Source: an uncultured Lachnospiraceae bacterium (GTDB lineage: Bacteria > Bacillota > Clostridia > Lachnospirales > Lachnospiraceae). Taken from it: a stretch of 64,000 bases of DNA. Below are positions 1 through 8,342 of this stretch, piece by piece. Location: the NCBI GenBank assembly GCA_910588825.1, contig CAJURF010000006.1, forward strand, positions 11,902 through 75,901, given 5' to 3'. The translations under genes were made by a program, and so were the position numbers. The notes under the pieces were generated by a model that had not been told where the DNA came from, did not search any database, and was given only the letters and a program-made list of their open reading frames with translations. Positions within the stretch are counted from its first letter, which is position 1. Every line of letters starts with the position of its first letter.

Positions 1-1
1 G

Positions 2-481
2 GCGGACAATGTGTTCAACTTTGTCTACACGTCCACAGCAGCGCCAGGAACGCCGCAGCCCACAGGGCCTGCCGCAACCATTGCTCCTCCAGTACGTCCG
101 GCGGTTCCGGCAGCAACGGGAACCGCACAGCCGGCAGCTCCGGGAGATGCCGGTGCTGATGCGGAAACCGGGGAAGAAGGCGGGGACGCCGAAGATGAAG
201 CAGCCGCAGAAGAAGGCGGAAATGAAGGCGCAGAGGCGGAAGGTGAAGGAGAAAATGCCGGGCCTCAAGAGCTGGAGCGTATTGACGATGAAGAAGCACC
301 TTTGGCCAACACGGACTTAGGGATGGGAAATACAGCTGTGGACACAAAAGACTTTGCAAAGCGCCTGGCAGATTTCCCATTAGCCGCCAAGATAGGCATC
401 TGTTCCGCAGTGCTTCTGGCTGTGGGCGCAGCGGCATGGTTCCTGCTGATCCGCAAGAAAAAGAAGGTAGAAATTGAGTAA
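2..481 (+). CDS. MucBP-type surface protein, C-terminal part (runs in from the left edge)
   Basis: The reading frame is open from the window edge, so the 5' end is missing; 159 residues are visible. They comprise the end of a MucBP-like module (FNFVYTST), a long low-complexity Pro/Ala then Glu/Ala/Gly-rich stalk (about residues 15-90), and a C-terminal hydrophobic segment (AAKIGICSAVLLAVGAAAWF) followed by a basic tail (IRKKKKVEIE). There is no LPXTG motif, so it is probably held in the membrane by the C-terminal helix. It is a clear paralogue of the protein at 7350-8342 on the minus strand, sharing the IDDEEAPLAN segment before the helix. The stop codon overlaps the next gene by 8 bases, the same overlap as in the other copy. 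It probably is a surface subunit of a fibre or pilus locus lying mostly outside the window. Confidence 0.75.
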   Translation, partial: ADNVFNFVYTSTAAPGTPQPTGPAATIAPPVRPAVPAATGTAQPAAPGDAGADAETGEEGGDAEDEAAAEEGGNEGAEAEGEGENAGPQELERIDDEEAPLANTDLGMGNTAVDTKDFAKRLADFPLAAKIGICSAVLLAVGAAAWFLLIRKKKKVEIE

Positions 482-1016
482 AGGGAAGCTGCTGCCCGGG
501 CAGCCTTCCAGGAAAAAGGGCGGGGGATTCATCCCCGCCCTCTGCAACATTGCCGGGACATGTATGCTTCTGGCTGTCATAGCGGCCAGTCTGGCCGTTA
601 CCGTGCCCCGGTTTATGGGGTATGGTGTTTACGAGGTAGTCAGCGGCAGCATGGAGCCAGAAATTCCGGTCCACAGCGTCATTTACGTGAAAGAAGCCGC
701 GCCGGAGGATATTCAGGAGAAAGATATTATTGCATTCCAAAGCGGTGACTCAGTGATCACCCACCGGGTGGTGGAGAATCATGTGGTGGAGGGAACCTTC
801 ACCACGAAAGGGGATGCCAATGCCCAAAAAGATATGCAGGATGTGGAGTATTCCCAGCTGATTGGACGGGTGGACCGTCATTATCCCATGGTGGGAGGAA
901 TGATGACCCTGTATACCAGCAAAATAGGAAAAGCATATGTGATCTGCTTTGCCGCCTGCGGGGCTATGTTCAACATTTTGGCAGGACGTATCCGGGCACG
1001 ACGGCGCGCAGGCTGA
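474..1016 (+). CDS. sipW: SipW-like signal peptidase I (copy 1)
   Basis: A 180-residue membrane peptidase of the SipW (ER/archaeal-type, S26B) family, which cleaves signal peptides of exported fibre proteins such as TasA. An N-terminal membrane helix (about 22-46) is followed by the catalytic Ser in SGSMEPEIP (Ser59) and by His97 in THRVV, the His that replaces the general-base Lys of bacterial SPase I. The TTKGDAN motif is present, and a second helix lies near the C terminus (about 153-170). The TTG start at 474 is chosen because the paralogue at 6800-7357 starts at the same alignment position and both overlap the upstream stop by 8 bases. It lies between the MucBP-type gene and the BTAD regulator. 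Confidence 0.85.
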   Translation: MSKGKLLPGQPSRKKGGGFIPALCNIAGTCMLLAVIAASLAVTVPRFMGYGVYEVVSGSMEPEIPVHSVIYVKEAAPEDIQEKDIIAFQSGDSVITHRVVENHVVEGTFTTKGDANAQKDMQDVEYSQLIGRVDRHYPMVGGMMTLYTSKIGKAYVICFAACGAMFNILAGRIRARRRAG

Positions 1017-1066
1017 AAGAACGGGACAAGAACAGCATCGGTAAAAGACAGGGGGAACAAGGGACG

Positions 1067-2301
1067 ATGGAAAGCAGGAAGGAAGATAATACATTATATG
1101 TAAAAATGTTCGGAGGCTTTTCCATGACATGGCACAAAAAGCCGGTGGGCGGCGGTGCAAAGTCCAGTGAAACCCAATTCAACTACTTGATGCAGCTGCT
1201 TTTACACCACCGTGCCGAGGGAATCAGCCGCAGCCATCTGGAACAGGCACTGTTCGGGGATCGGGACATTGCAGATATCCACCATGCCGCCAGAAGCGTC
1301 ATTTACAATGCCAAGAAGAAGCTGAAAGCCGCCGGTCTGCCGCCAGTGAATTACGTGGAAAACAAAAGCGGTATCTACCGCTGGACACAGGAAATCCCCG
1401 TCCAGGAAGATGCGGCGGAGATGGACCGTCTTTTTCGGGAAGCCCAGAAAGAAACCAGTCCAAAACAGGCGCTTTCTCTCTATCTGGAAGCCTGCCACTG
1501 TTACACAGGAGAATTTCTGGGAGCGCAGACTGCCGTGTGGGCAGCACAGGAGGCCAGAAGATACAGGGCCTTATTCTGCACTTGTGTGGATGAGGCTGCC
1601 AGACTTTTAAGGGAATCCCATAATTATCCCCAGATGGAAGAACTGGGACTCTATGCCGCCCAGGTCAGCCTCTGGCAGACTGGGAGACAGTAACCATGGA
1701 GGCATTGGTTTCCATGGGACGTTACGGAGACGCACGGAAACTCTACGACGACACCGTAGAATTATATCTGCAGGAGCTGGGGCTTAAGCCATCCCCCCGG
1801 CTCATGGAGCTTCTGGACCGGATGGGAGCCCAGATGGGCCATCAGTATGCTGTTCTGGATGACATTCAGGCAAAGCTGTCTGAAAGGGAGAGCCATGGGG
1901 GTGGTTATCTCTGTCCATACCCTGTATTTCAGGGAATCTATCAGATGCTGGCCCGGATTATGGAGCGTGGAGGCCAGTCTATCTATCTGATGCTGTGTAC
2001 CGTAGTGGACAGTAAAGGAAATCCCATGAAAGAAGGCCCTGTGTTAGATGAGCTGTCCCAGAGACTGGGAAGCGCCATTGTACAGTCCGTGCGCAGAGGG
2101 GACGCGGTGAACCGGTATGGACGGGGCCAGTACCTGGTTCTGCTGGTAAATACCACCCGGGAAAACTGCAGCGTGCTTCAGCGGCGCATCAACTGCCGTT
2201 TCCTGGTGGGACGCCAGCGCACCGGAGTGAGATATTATGTGAGCAGCGTAATCTGCACTGCCCAGCAGTCTGAATCCATTATGAGCAGAGGGGAAGGATA
2301 A
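1067..2301 (+). pseudogene. BTAD/SARP-type transcriptional regulator, frameshifted (copy 1)
   Basis: Two frames, 1067-1693 and 1696-2301, together match the full 413-residue regulator at 5494-6735. The first part has the OmpR-like winged-helix DNA-binding region and the start of the bacterial transcriptional activator (BTAD) repeats; the second part has the rest plus a C-terminal domain resembling a degenerate GGDEF fold (RYGRGQYLVLL). Near 1670 the reading gives QVSLWQTGRQ-stop, whereas the intact copy reads KVSPLADWETIT. Adding one C in the run after AGCC restores the frame through VTMEALVSMG, so a one-base deletion is the simplest explanation. Codon use and sequence on both sides are intact, so the lesion is recent or a sequencing error. 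The second frame has an ATG at 1696 but no convincing ribosome binding site. Confidence 0.75.
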
Positions 2302-2305
2302 AAGT

Positions 2306-2791
2306 ATGTCAAAATCGCAATGGTATATCGGAGTGCCTAACGGTATCGTGCTGTGCGTGGACCATATGGCTGGACGCAGTCTGAGAGGCAGACTCTATCA
2401 TTCCTATTGCCGGGAACCGCTGCCAATTGTAAATATTGAACAGCTTCTATTCGAAATGGAACGATTTTTTGATTCTATCAATTTCCCCCATCCGGACACC
2501 AACAGCCGGACATTCCAGGGCGGGATACCACAAACAAACCATATGGAGGGGAGGTCAAAGGTCATGAGCGATGAAGAATTATTGAATAAACATGGAGATC
2601 TGGGGACATTTATCATCCGCGTCCAGCACCGGCAGAACAGCAGCTGGCAGGGACGTATTACCTGGATGGATGAGGACAAAACCGTGTATTTCCGCTCCAT
2701 GTGGGAGATGCTGAAATTAATCGACAGCGCCGTGGGTACAGCACAAGGACAGGAAGAGCAGACCGATGAGCCGTCCTGGACAAAAGAATAA
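2306..2791 (+). CDS. Conserved hypothetical companion of the BTAD regulator (copy 1)
   Basis: A 161-residue soluble protein I cannot assign to a named family. It starts four bases after the regulator stop, with GGGAAGG upstream of the ATG. It is strongly similar to 5003-5497: both begin with SQWYIG-PNG-VLCVD and share FDSINFPHP (or YDSINFPHP), FIIRVQHRQNSSWQGRITW and a C-terminal FRSMWEMLKLIDSAVGT. The regulator-companion order is conserved in both copies, so it probably modulates or senses for the regulator. No membrane segment or catalytic motif is visible. A strong terminator follows at 2804-2848. Confidence 0.7.
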   Translation: MSKSQWYIGVPNGIVLCVDHMAGRSLRGRLYHSYCREPLPIVNIEQLLFEMERFFDSINFPHPDTNSRTFQGGIPQTNHMEGRSKVMSDEELLNKHGDLGTFIIRVQHRQNSSWQGRITWMDEDKTVYFRSMWEMLKLIDSAVGTAQGQEEQTDEPSWTKE

Positions 2792-2803
2792 CGCATAAAA
2801 TGT

Positions 2804-2848
2804 AAAACCGCCTGGAGGCTTTGAAGAATGCCCGCCAGGCGGTTTTTT
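2804..2848 (+). terminator. Rho-independent terminator
   Basis: A 12-bp inverted repeat, AAAACCGCCTGG at 2804-2815 and CCAGGCGGTTTT at 2835-2846, is followed by a T run. It ends the copy 1 regulator operon. Confidence 0.85.
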
Positions 2849-2915
2849 CCTGGGGCTGGCCTGCCGGGTTTCCTCTGCGCGGCTTTTATTTGATAAAGAC
2901 CGGCCGGATTCTTTA

Positions 2916-2943
2916 TTGACAAGGTATGTGCATTTGCTATAAT
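2916..2943 (+). promoter_or_regulatory. Sigma-A promoter
   Basis: Consensus TTGACA at 2916-2921 and TATAAT at 2938-2943 are separated by 16 bp. It lies between the terminator of the preceding operon and the genes at 2965 and 3225, so it gives them their own transcription unit. Confidence 0.75.
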
Positions 2944-2964
2944 TGAGAAAAAAGAGACGGCCGG

Positions 2965-3195
2965 ATGCCATTCAATAAAAGCGATTACAAAAAGACAGAA
3001 ACATTAAGCCCCTCCGCGGCTAAGAGGGACCGGGGAGAGAAGAAAGAGCTCTACTGTCTGAAAGGGGTGGAGGATTCCCTGATGCTGGAAGAAGATAAAG
3101 AGGACGAAGCTTATAATAACGAAACGGTAATCTCCCTCCGGGTATTCCCGCATGTCACCATGCAGCTGGGGGAATTGTTTGAAAATACATTGTAA
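2965..3195 (+). CDS. Small hypothetical protein
   Basis: A 76-residue charged open frame beginning about 20 bases after a strong promoter and ending 29 bases before the AAA-ATPase gene. Residues 10-50 are rich in Lys, Glu and Asp; the C terminus (VFPHVTMQLGELFENTL) is amphipathic. There is no recognisable domain and the ribosome binding site is weak (AAGAGA). It may be a genuine leader gene or only the untranslated leader of the downstream gene. Confidence 0.4.
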   Translation: MPFNKSDYKKTETLSPSAAKRDRGEKKELYCLKGVEDSLMLEEDKEDEAYNNETVISLRVFPHVTMQLGELFENTL

Positions 3196-3224
3196 AGTCT
3201 TTCATAAAGTAAGGAGATGAGTTC

Positions 3225-4802
3225 ATGGGGATTTATGTGAATCCGGGAAATACCGCATTTCAAGAAGCGTTGAATTCCATGATTTATGTGGACAAAAGCA
3301 GATTGATCGCCTACACCAGCCGTGTTTTAAATACAAAGCAGAAAAACCTATGTGTCAGCCGTCCCCGGAGATTCGGAAAATCCATGGCTGCAGATATGCT
3401 GACAGCATACTACAGTAAAGGATGCAGTTCAGGAAAGTTATTTGCCGGTCTGGAAATAGAAAGAGAATGTTCCTTTGAATCTCACTTAAACAGCCACCAT
3501 GTAATCCGGCTGGATATACAGCGTTTTTTGGAAACCAAACAGGATTTGGAGAGATTTACTGCCGAGATTGAACGAAGAGTAAATGCAGAGCTGTTGGAAG
3601 AATTTCCGGCATATGTCAAAACAACAGATGACAGGCTCAAAGACACTTTGGATCAGATATTTTACCAGACAAAAACAGGATTTATCTTCATAATTGATGA
3701 ATGGGACTGTGTGTTTCGGATGGCCAAAGATCAAAAAGACGTACAGAAAAACTATCTGGACTTTCTGCGGGGGCTTTTTAAGGGGGCCGAATATGTGGAG
3801 CTGGCTTACATGACGGGAATCCTCCCCATAAAAAAATACGGTGAACATTCTGCCCTCAATATTTTTGATGAATATTCCATGGCCGACCCGAAAAGTCTGG
3901 GGGAATACTTTGGATTTACAAAAGAGGAAGTGCAGGAGCAGTGCCGGCATTATGATATAGATTATACAGAAATGGAAGCATGGTACGATGGATATTGTGT
4001 GGGCAGCCTGCATATATACAACCCTAAATCCGTTTCGGATGCATTGATTTGGAAGGAGTTTCAAAGCTACTGGACCGGTACGGAAACTTATGAGGCCCTG
4101 AAAATCTATATTGACATGAACTTTGACGGGCTGAAAGAGGCAGTAATTGAAATGCTGGGCGGCGGACGATGCAAAGTGAATACCCGGCAATTCCAGAATG
4201 ATATGACAACTTTTCACAAAAAAGATGACGTGCTCACCCTTCTTATCCATTTAGGGTATTTGACCTTTGATAAAAAGTCAGGCGAGGCGTTTATTCCCAA
4301 CCGGGAGATATCTCAGGAATTTCTGAATGCAGTGGATGGTTCCGGATGGAATGGGCTTATAGAGGCATTGAATCGTTCTGAAGAACTTCTCAGAAACGTC
4401 TGGGCAATGGATGAACGTGCGGTGGCAGAAGGGATAGCTGTCATTCATAGTGAAACAGCTTCCATGTTAAAATATAACAATGAAAATTCTCTCACATGTG
4501 CCCTGCTTATTGCATTTTACAGCGCTAAAGCGTATTATATGAATCCCATTTTGGAATTACCTGCTGGGAAAGGTTTTGCAGATGTAGTGTACCTTCCGCA
4601 GCGAAATGTAGACAAACCAGCACTTTTGGCAGAGTTAAAATGGAATAAATCTGCGATGGGTGCTGTCAGCCAGATAAAAGAGCGGCAATATACTTCCTGG
4701 ATTCAGGGCTATACAGGCAGGATACTTTTAATTGGGGTTAATTATGATAAAAAGAAGGGGCACACTTGTGCAATTGAGGAATATGTAATCGAAAAGCAGT
4801 GA
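3225..4802 (+). CDS. AAA-ATPase-like protein with PD-(D/E)XK nuclease domain
   Basis: A 525-residue protein of the AAA-ATPase-like/PDDEXK_9 type common in gut Clostridia and Bacteroidetes. The N-terminal half carries Walker A in SRPRRFGKS (about residues 45-53) and a Walker B-like FIIDEWD. The C-terminal region has a PD-(D/E)XK-like core: an Asp in GFADVVYLP, then LLAELKWNK. Such proteins are proposed to be nucleic-acid-directed or mobile-element-linked, but no function is firmly known. The start follows a good AAGGAGATGAG site. It sits alone between two terminators and between the two mirror-image copies of the surface-fibre regulatory cassette. A more distant protein of the same general design is at 25016-26611. 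Confidence 0.75.
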   Translation: MGIYVNPGNTAFQEALNSMIYVDKSRLIAYTSRVLNTKQKNLCVSRPRRFGKSMAADMLTAYYSKGCSSGKLFAGLEIERECSFESHLNSHHVIRLDIQRFLETKQDLERFTAEIERRVNAELLEEFPAYVKTTDDRLKDTLDQIFYQTKTGFIFIIDEWDCVFRMAKDQKDVQKNYLDFLRGLFKGAEYVELAYMTGILPIKKYGEHSALNIFDEYSMADPKSLGEYFGFTKEEVQEQCRHYDIDYTEMEAWYDGYCVGSLHIYNPKSVSDALIWKEFQSYWTGTETYEALKIYIDMNFDGLKEAVIEMLGGGRCKVNTRQFQNDMTTFHKKDDVLTLLIHLGYLTFDKKSGEAFIPNREISQEFLNAVDGSGWNGLIEALNRSEELLRNVWAMDERAVAEGIAVIHSETASMLKYNNENSLTCALLIAFYSAKAYYMNPILELPAGKGFADVVYLPQRNVDKPALLAELKWNKSAMGAVSQIKERQYTSWIQGYTGRILLIGVNYDKKKGHTCAIEEYVIEKQ

Positions 4803-4948
4803 AAAAACTGCCCGTGGCTTGGGTAAGAGCCTGGCAGATCAAGGGAATTTTCAACATAAATATTTCTCCAAATGATAATGGGTGGGAATCCAGAGCCAAT
4901 TCCGAATCTGCGGTTGAAAATCCCGTATAATATTTTTGCAGGAAGATT

Positions 4949-4995
4949 AAAAAACCATCCGGCACACTTTTTTCAAAGTCTCCGGATGGTTTTTT
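4949..4995. terminator. Bidirectional rho-independent terminator
   Basis: AAAAAACCATCCGG at 4949-4962 and CCGGATGGTTTTTT at 4982-4995 form a 14-bp stem with T runs in both directions. It separates the plus-strand ATPase gene from the end of the minus-strand fibre operon. The 146 bases before it, after the ATPase stop, show no gene. Confidence 0.85.
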
Positions 4996-5002
4996 CTAAT
5001 TA

Positions 5003-5497
5003 CTATTCTGTTTGCTTCGTCCAGGACGGCTCATCCAGGCTTTCGTCCTGCCCGCCGGTTCCCACGGCGCTGTCAATCAGCTTTAACATCTCCCACATGG
5101 AGCGGAAATACACGGTTTTGTCCTCATCCATCCAGGTGATGCGCCCCTGCCAGCTGCTGTTCTGCCGGTGCTGGACGCGGATGATAAATGTTCCCAGGTC
5201 TCCATGCCTGCTCAGTAATTCTTCGTCGTTCATAACCTTTGCCCTCTCTGTCTTACGGCCTTTGTGCGGTATCTCTCCTCCAAATGTCCTGCTGTTGGTG
5301 CCGGGATGGGGAAAATTGATGGAATCGTAGAAGTGCTCCAACTCAAACAACATCTGTTCCATGTGTGTGATGGCTATGGGCTCCTGGCTGTAAGCGTGGT
5401 AGAGCCTGCCGGAGAACTGCTGTGCCCCCCGCTGGTCTACGCACAGAACCGCGCCGTTGGGCGCGCCTATGTACCACTGGGTTTTCTCCATGTTCAT
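5003..5497 (-). CDS. Conserved hypothetical companion of the BTAD regulator (copy 2)
   Basis: A 164-residue paralogue of 2306-2791, with the same N-terminal QWYIGAPNGAVLCVD, central YDSINFPHPGTNSRTF and C-terminal FRSMWEMLKLIDSAVGT blocks. It overlaps the regulator stop by four bases (ATGA), implying translational coupling. The middle (about residues 60-90) is the most variable part between the copies, and the final third the most conserved. It is the last gene of the fibre operon, immediately before the terminator at 4949-4995. The function is unknown; co-conservation with the regulator suggests a partner role. Confidence 0.7.
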   Translation of the reverse strand: MNMEKTQWYIGAPNGAVLCVDQRGAQQFSGRLYHAYSQEPIAITHMEQMLFELEHFYDSINFPHPGTNSRTFGGEIPHKGRKTERAKVMNDEELLSRHGDLGTFIIRVQHRQNSSWQGRITWMDEDKTVYFRSMWEMLKLIDSAVGTGGQDESLDEPSWTKQTE

Positions 5498-6735
5498 CCC
5501 TTCCCTTTTTCTGCCGTGGCATTTACGCTGTCTGCCTCGCAGATGACACTGTTTACATAATACTGTACCCCTGTGCGCTGGCGTCCTGTAAGAAAACGGC
5601 AGTTAATCCGTTTCTGCAGGATGCGGCAGTTTTCACGGGTAGTGTTCACCAGCAGAAGCAGGTACTGCCCGGCTCCGTAGCGGTTAATGGCATCTCCCCT
5701 GCGCACGGACAGGCGGATGGCTTCTTCCAGCCTCTGGGACAGTTCTCCCAGCAGGGGGCCCTCCCGCATGGGGATGCCCTTGCTGTCCACCACGGTGCAC
5801 AGCATGAGATATACGGACTGGCCGCCCCGCTCCATCATCCGTGCAACCATCCGGTAAATGCCCTGGAACACTGGATAGGGGCACAGATAGCCGCCGGAGG
5901 GGCTGCCGCTTCCCTCTGTGAGTTTCCCCTGGATTTCGTCCAGAACTTCATAGTGATGCCCCATCTGGGAGCCAAGCTTGTCTAAAAGTTCCATCAGCCG
6001 TCCAGAAGGGCGCAGACCCTGTTCCTGGAAATACAGATCCACGGTATTGTCATAAAGTTTCCGGGCGTCCTCGTAGCGCCCCATAGCCATCAGCGCCTCC
6101 ATGGTGATGGTCTCCCAGTCTGCCAGGGGGCTCACTTTGGAAGCGTAAATGCCCAGGCGCTCCATCTGCTGATAGTCCTGGGTTTCCCGCAGAAGCTGTG
6201 CCGCCCGCTCCACACAGGCACAGAACATGGAGCGGTAGCGCCTTGCCTCCTGTGCAGCCCAGATGATGCCTGCCTGCGCGCCCAGGAATTCCCCTGTGTA
6301 GCAGCGGCAGGCTTCCATATACAGCTCCAGGGCCTGCCGCGGGTCTGCCGCCTCCTGCGCCCCCTGCCAGAGTTTATCCATCCTGGCCGCGTCCTCCTCC
6401 ACTGGAATCTCCTCTGTCCAGTAGTATACTCCCTGATTCTGGCGGATGTAATTCACCTCCGGCAGTCCCGCTGCTTTCAGTTTCTTTTTGGCATTGTAAA
6501 TCACGCTGCGGGCGGCATGGTGGATGTCTGCTATGTCCCTGTCTTCAAAAAGAATGTGCTCCAGGCGGTCCCGGCTGATGCCCTTTTCCCGGCTGTGCAG
6601 GAGCAGCTGCATCAAATACACGAACTGGGTTTCCCTGGACTTGGAACCTCCTGTGACCGGCTTCCCGTTCCAGGTCATGGCAAAGTTCCCGAACATCTGC
6701 ACATGTAAGATATTGTCCCCCTCTTTTGTCCCCAT
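5494..6735 (-). CDS. BTAD/SARP-type transcriptional regulator with degenerate GGDEF-like domain
   Basis: A 413-residue probable DNA-binding regulator, the intact form of the pseudogene at 1067-2301. Residues about 8-100 form an OmpR-type winged helix (VQMFGNFAMTW to VIYNAKKKLK), and about 120-260 are helical BTAD/TPR-like repeats (QALELYMEACRCYTGEFLG, LLRETQDYQQMERLG). The C-terminal 130 residues resemble a GGDEF fold, with RYGAGQYLLLL where a cyclase has R-GGDEF-LL, so cyclic di-GMP synthesis is unlikely and a sensing or dimerisation role more so. The frame stays open upstream, but the ATG at 6735 is preferred because it aligns with the paralogue's start and follows AGGAAG. It lies 64 bases after the SipW-like gene and probably controls the fibre locus. 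Confidence 0.75.
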   Translation of the reverse strand: MGTKEGDNILHVQMFGNFAMTWNGKPVTGGSKSRETQFVYLMQLLLHSREKGISRDRLEHILFEDRDIADIHHAARSVIYNAKKKLKAAGLPEVNYIRQNQGVYYWTEEIPVEEDAARMDKLWQGAQEAADPRQALELYMEACRCYTGEFLGAQAGIIWAAQEARRYRSMFCACVERAAQLLRETQDYQQMERLGIYASKVSPLADWETITMEALMAMGRYEDARKLYDNTVDLYFQEQGLRPSGRLMELLDKLGSQMGHHYEVLDEIQGKLTEGSGSPSGGYLCPYPVFQGIYRMVARMMERGGQSVYLMLCTVVDSKGIPMREGPLLGELSQRLEEAIRLSVRRGDAINRYGAGQYLLLLVNTTRENCRILQKRINCRFLTGRQRTGVQYYVNSVICEADSVNATAEKGKG

Positions 6736-6799
6736 TTTCAAACACTTCCTGTCTTTTTCATCTTCCCGCCGGCCCGCCGCGCAAAACCGGGACACAGCC

Positions 6800-7357
6800 T
6801 TATGTTTCTGTCTCTTGCTGCCGTCTGCGTTCCCGCATTCTGGAAGCCAGGATATTGAACATGGCGCCGCAGGCGGCAAAGCAGATCAGATACGCCTTGC
6901 CTGTCCTGCTGGCATAAAGCACCATCAATTCTCCAAGAACCGGGTAATGCCTGGCCACCCGCCCCTTTAATGCCTCGTACGGGGCATCATTCATATCCCC
7001 CTGGGCATTGGCATCGCCCTTGGTGGTAAAGGTTCCCTCTACCGTATGATTGGCTGTCACACGGTGGGCGATGACTGAGTCCCCGCTGGAAAAGGCAATC
7101 ACCTCCCCGGGACTGATATCCTCGGGACGGGCATCCTCCACATATATCACACTGCCCACAGGAATCTCCGGCTCCATGCTTGCGCTGACCACATTGTATA
7201 TCTCATATCCCATAAAGCGGGGAACGGTGACGGCAAGGCTGGAAATGATCACTGCCAGCAGAATCAGGGTTCCCGCAATATTGCAAAGGGCGGGAACTGC
7301 CTTCCCACCCTTTTTCCTCGGATGCTGCTCTGCCTGCAGCAGCGGTTCCTTATTCAT
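6800..7357 (-). CDS. sipW: SipW-like signal peptidase I (copy 2)
   Basis: A 185-residue SipW-family membrane peptidase. The N-terminal membrane helix spans about 24-46; catalytic Ser60 lies in VSASMEPEIP and His98 in IAHRV, followed by TTKGDANAQ and a C-terminal hydrophobic helix (KAYLICFAACGAMFNI). Its ATG overlaps the stop of the upstream MucBP-type gene by 8 bases. SipW enzymes in Bacillus specifically process TasA/TapA, and this gene lies just downstream of two TasA/camelysin-like genes, so those are its likely substrates. It is a close paralogue of 474-1016. Confidence 0.88.
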   Translation of the reverse strand: MNKEPLLQAEQHPRKKGGKAVPALCNIAGTLILLAVIISSLAVTVPRFMGYEIYNVVSASMEPEIPVGSVIYVEDARPEDISPGEVIAFSSGDSVIAHRVTANHTVEGTFTTKGDANAQGDMNDAPYEALKGRVARHYPVLGELMVLYASRTGKAYLICFAACGAMFNILASRMRERRRQQETET

Positions 7358-8342
7358 GTTCCGCCCTTTTTCTTCTGCGCCTGATCAGCAGCCATGCGGC
7401 ACTGCCTCCTGCCAGGAGTACGGCTGAGATAATGGCAACGCGCACTGCCATGGGCAGGTTCGCCACCCGTGTGGCAAAGTCTGCCGCCACATTTCCTGTG
7501 CCCTGGTTTCCCGCGTTCATATTGGCAAGAGGCGCTTCCTCATCATCAATCTGCTGAAGTTCCTGGGGAGCGTTTCCCCCAGCGGCTTCCTCTGCGTTTT
7601 CCGGGGCATTCTCTCCGGCTTCTTCCCCCTGTTCCTCATTCCCATCCCCGGTTTCTTCCCCGGTCTGTGCCGCGGGTGCTGTAGTTCCCGCCGGGACAGG
7701 GGCCGCTGTCACCACCGGAAGCACTCCAGGGGCGGCTGTGGCCTGTGGCGCGGATGGCTCCGCCGGAGCCTGTGTGCTGGTGGAGGTATAGACAAATGTA
7801 AATACGTTTTCTGAGGCATTTTCTTTTAATGTGCCCTGCAGGTTGTATGCCTGGGGCTGGTACCCCTCTATGTGCTGGTAGGCCAGCACAGGGCGGTCCC
7901 CCACGTTTCCATAATAGGTCTCGCTGGGAGCCAGCTCACGGCCATCCCTGTCTGTGTAATTGACAGTGTAGGCTACTGAATTTCCCAGAATACCGTAGAC
8001 TACCACGTAATCCATATCTCCGGTTACCAGAAAGGAACTGGTGCTGCCTGCTGTATTGTTGTCCTTTCCGCTTTCACGGATTCCTTTCACATAGTATTTG
8101 CTGCCGTCATTTAATGTTACACGGCTCTGGTTGAATACCACCCGGTCGCCGTAATGGAGTTTGGTCTGCACGATCATCTCCCGCCCGTCAATGGTTCCCT
8201 GGGCACCGGAGAAAAAACGCACGGTATAGGTGTACCCGTTTTCAGCAGCCAATACTGGAGCTGTGGGCGCGGTCGCCAGACAAAGGGAGAGCAGGACTGC
8301 TGGCATTTTCTTCAGAGCTTTTTTTAAAAATCCCTTTCTCAT
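7350..8342 (-). CDS. MucBP-domain surface protein with C-terminal membrane anchor
   Basis: 330 residues starting at the ATG at 8342, with AGGAGG upstream and a 4-base overlap with the preceding stop. It has a signal peptide (KKALKKMPAVLLSLCLATA, cleavage near VLAAE), a beta-rich N domain, then a MucBP-like module (YTVNYTDRDGREL to FTFVYTST). A Pro/Ala then Glu/Gly/Asn-rich spacer leads to a C-terminal helix with basic tail (LIRRRRKRAEHE). No LPXTG is present, so it is probably membrane-anchored and displays an adhesive domain near the base of the fibre. It is paralogous to the fragment at 2-481. Confidence 0.78.
   Translation of the reverse strand: MRKGFLKKALKKMPAVLLSLCLATAPTAPVLAAENGYTYTVRFFSGAQGTIDGREMIVQTKLHYGDRVVFNQSRVTLNDGSKYYVKGIRESGKDNNTAGSTSSFLVTGDMDYVVVYGILGNSVAYTVNYTDRDGRELAPSETYYGNVGDRPVLAYQHIEGYQPQAYNLQGTLKENASENVFTFVYTSTSTQAPAEPSAPQATAAPGVLPVVTAAPVPAGTTAPAAQTGEETGDGNEEQGEEAGENAPENAEEAAGGNAPQELQQIDDEEAPLANMNAGNQGTGNVAADFATRVANLPMAVRVAIISAVLLAGGSAAWLLIRRRRKRAEHE

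Noticed and set aside
1067..2301. Programmed ribosomal frameshift in the copy 1 regulator
   Set aside because: No slippery heptamer or downstream pseudoknot is visible at 1660-1695 and the paralogue is in one frame.
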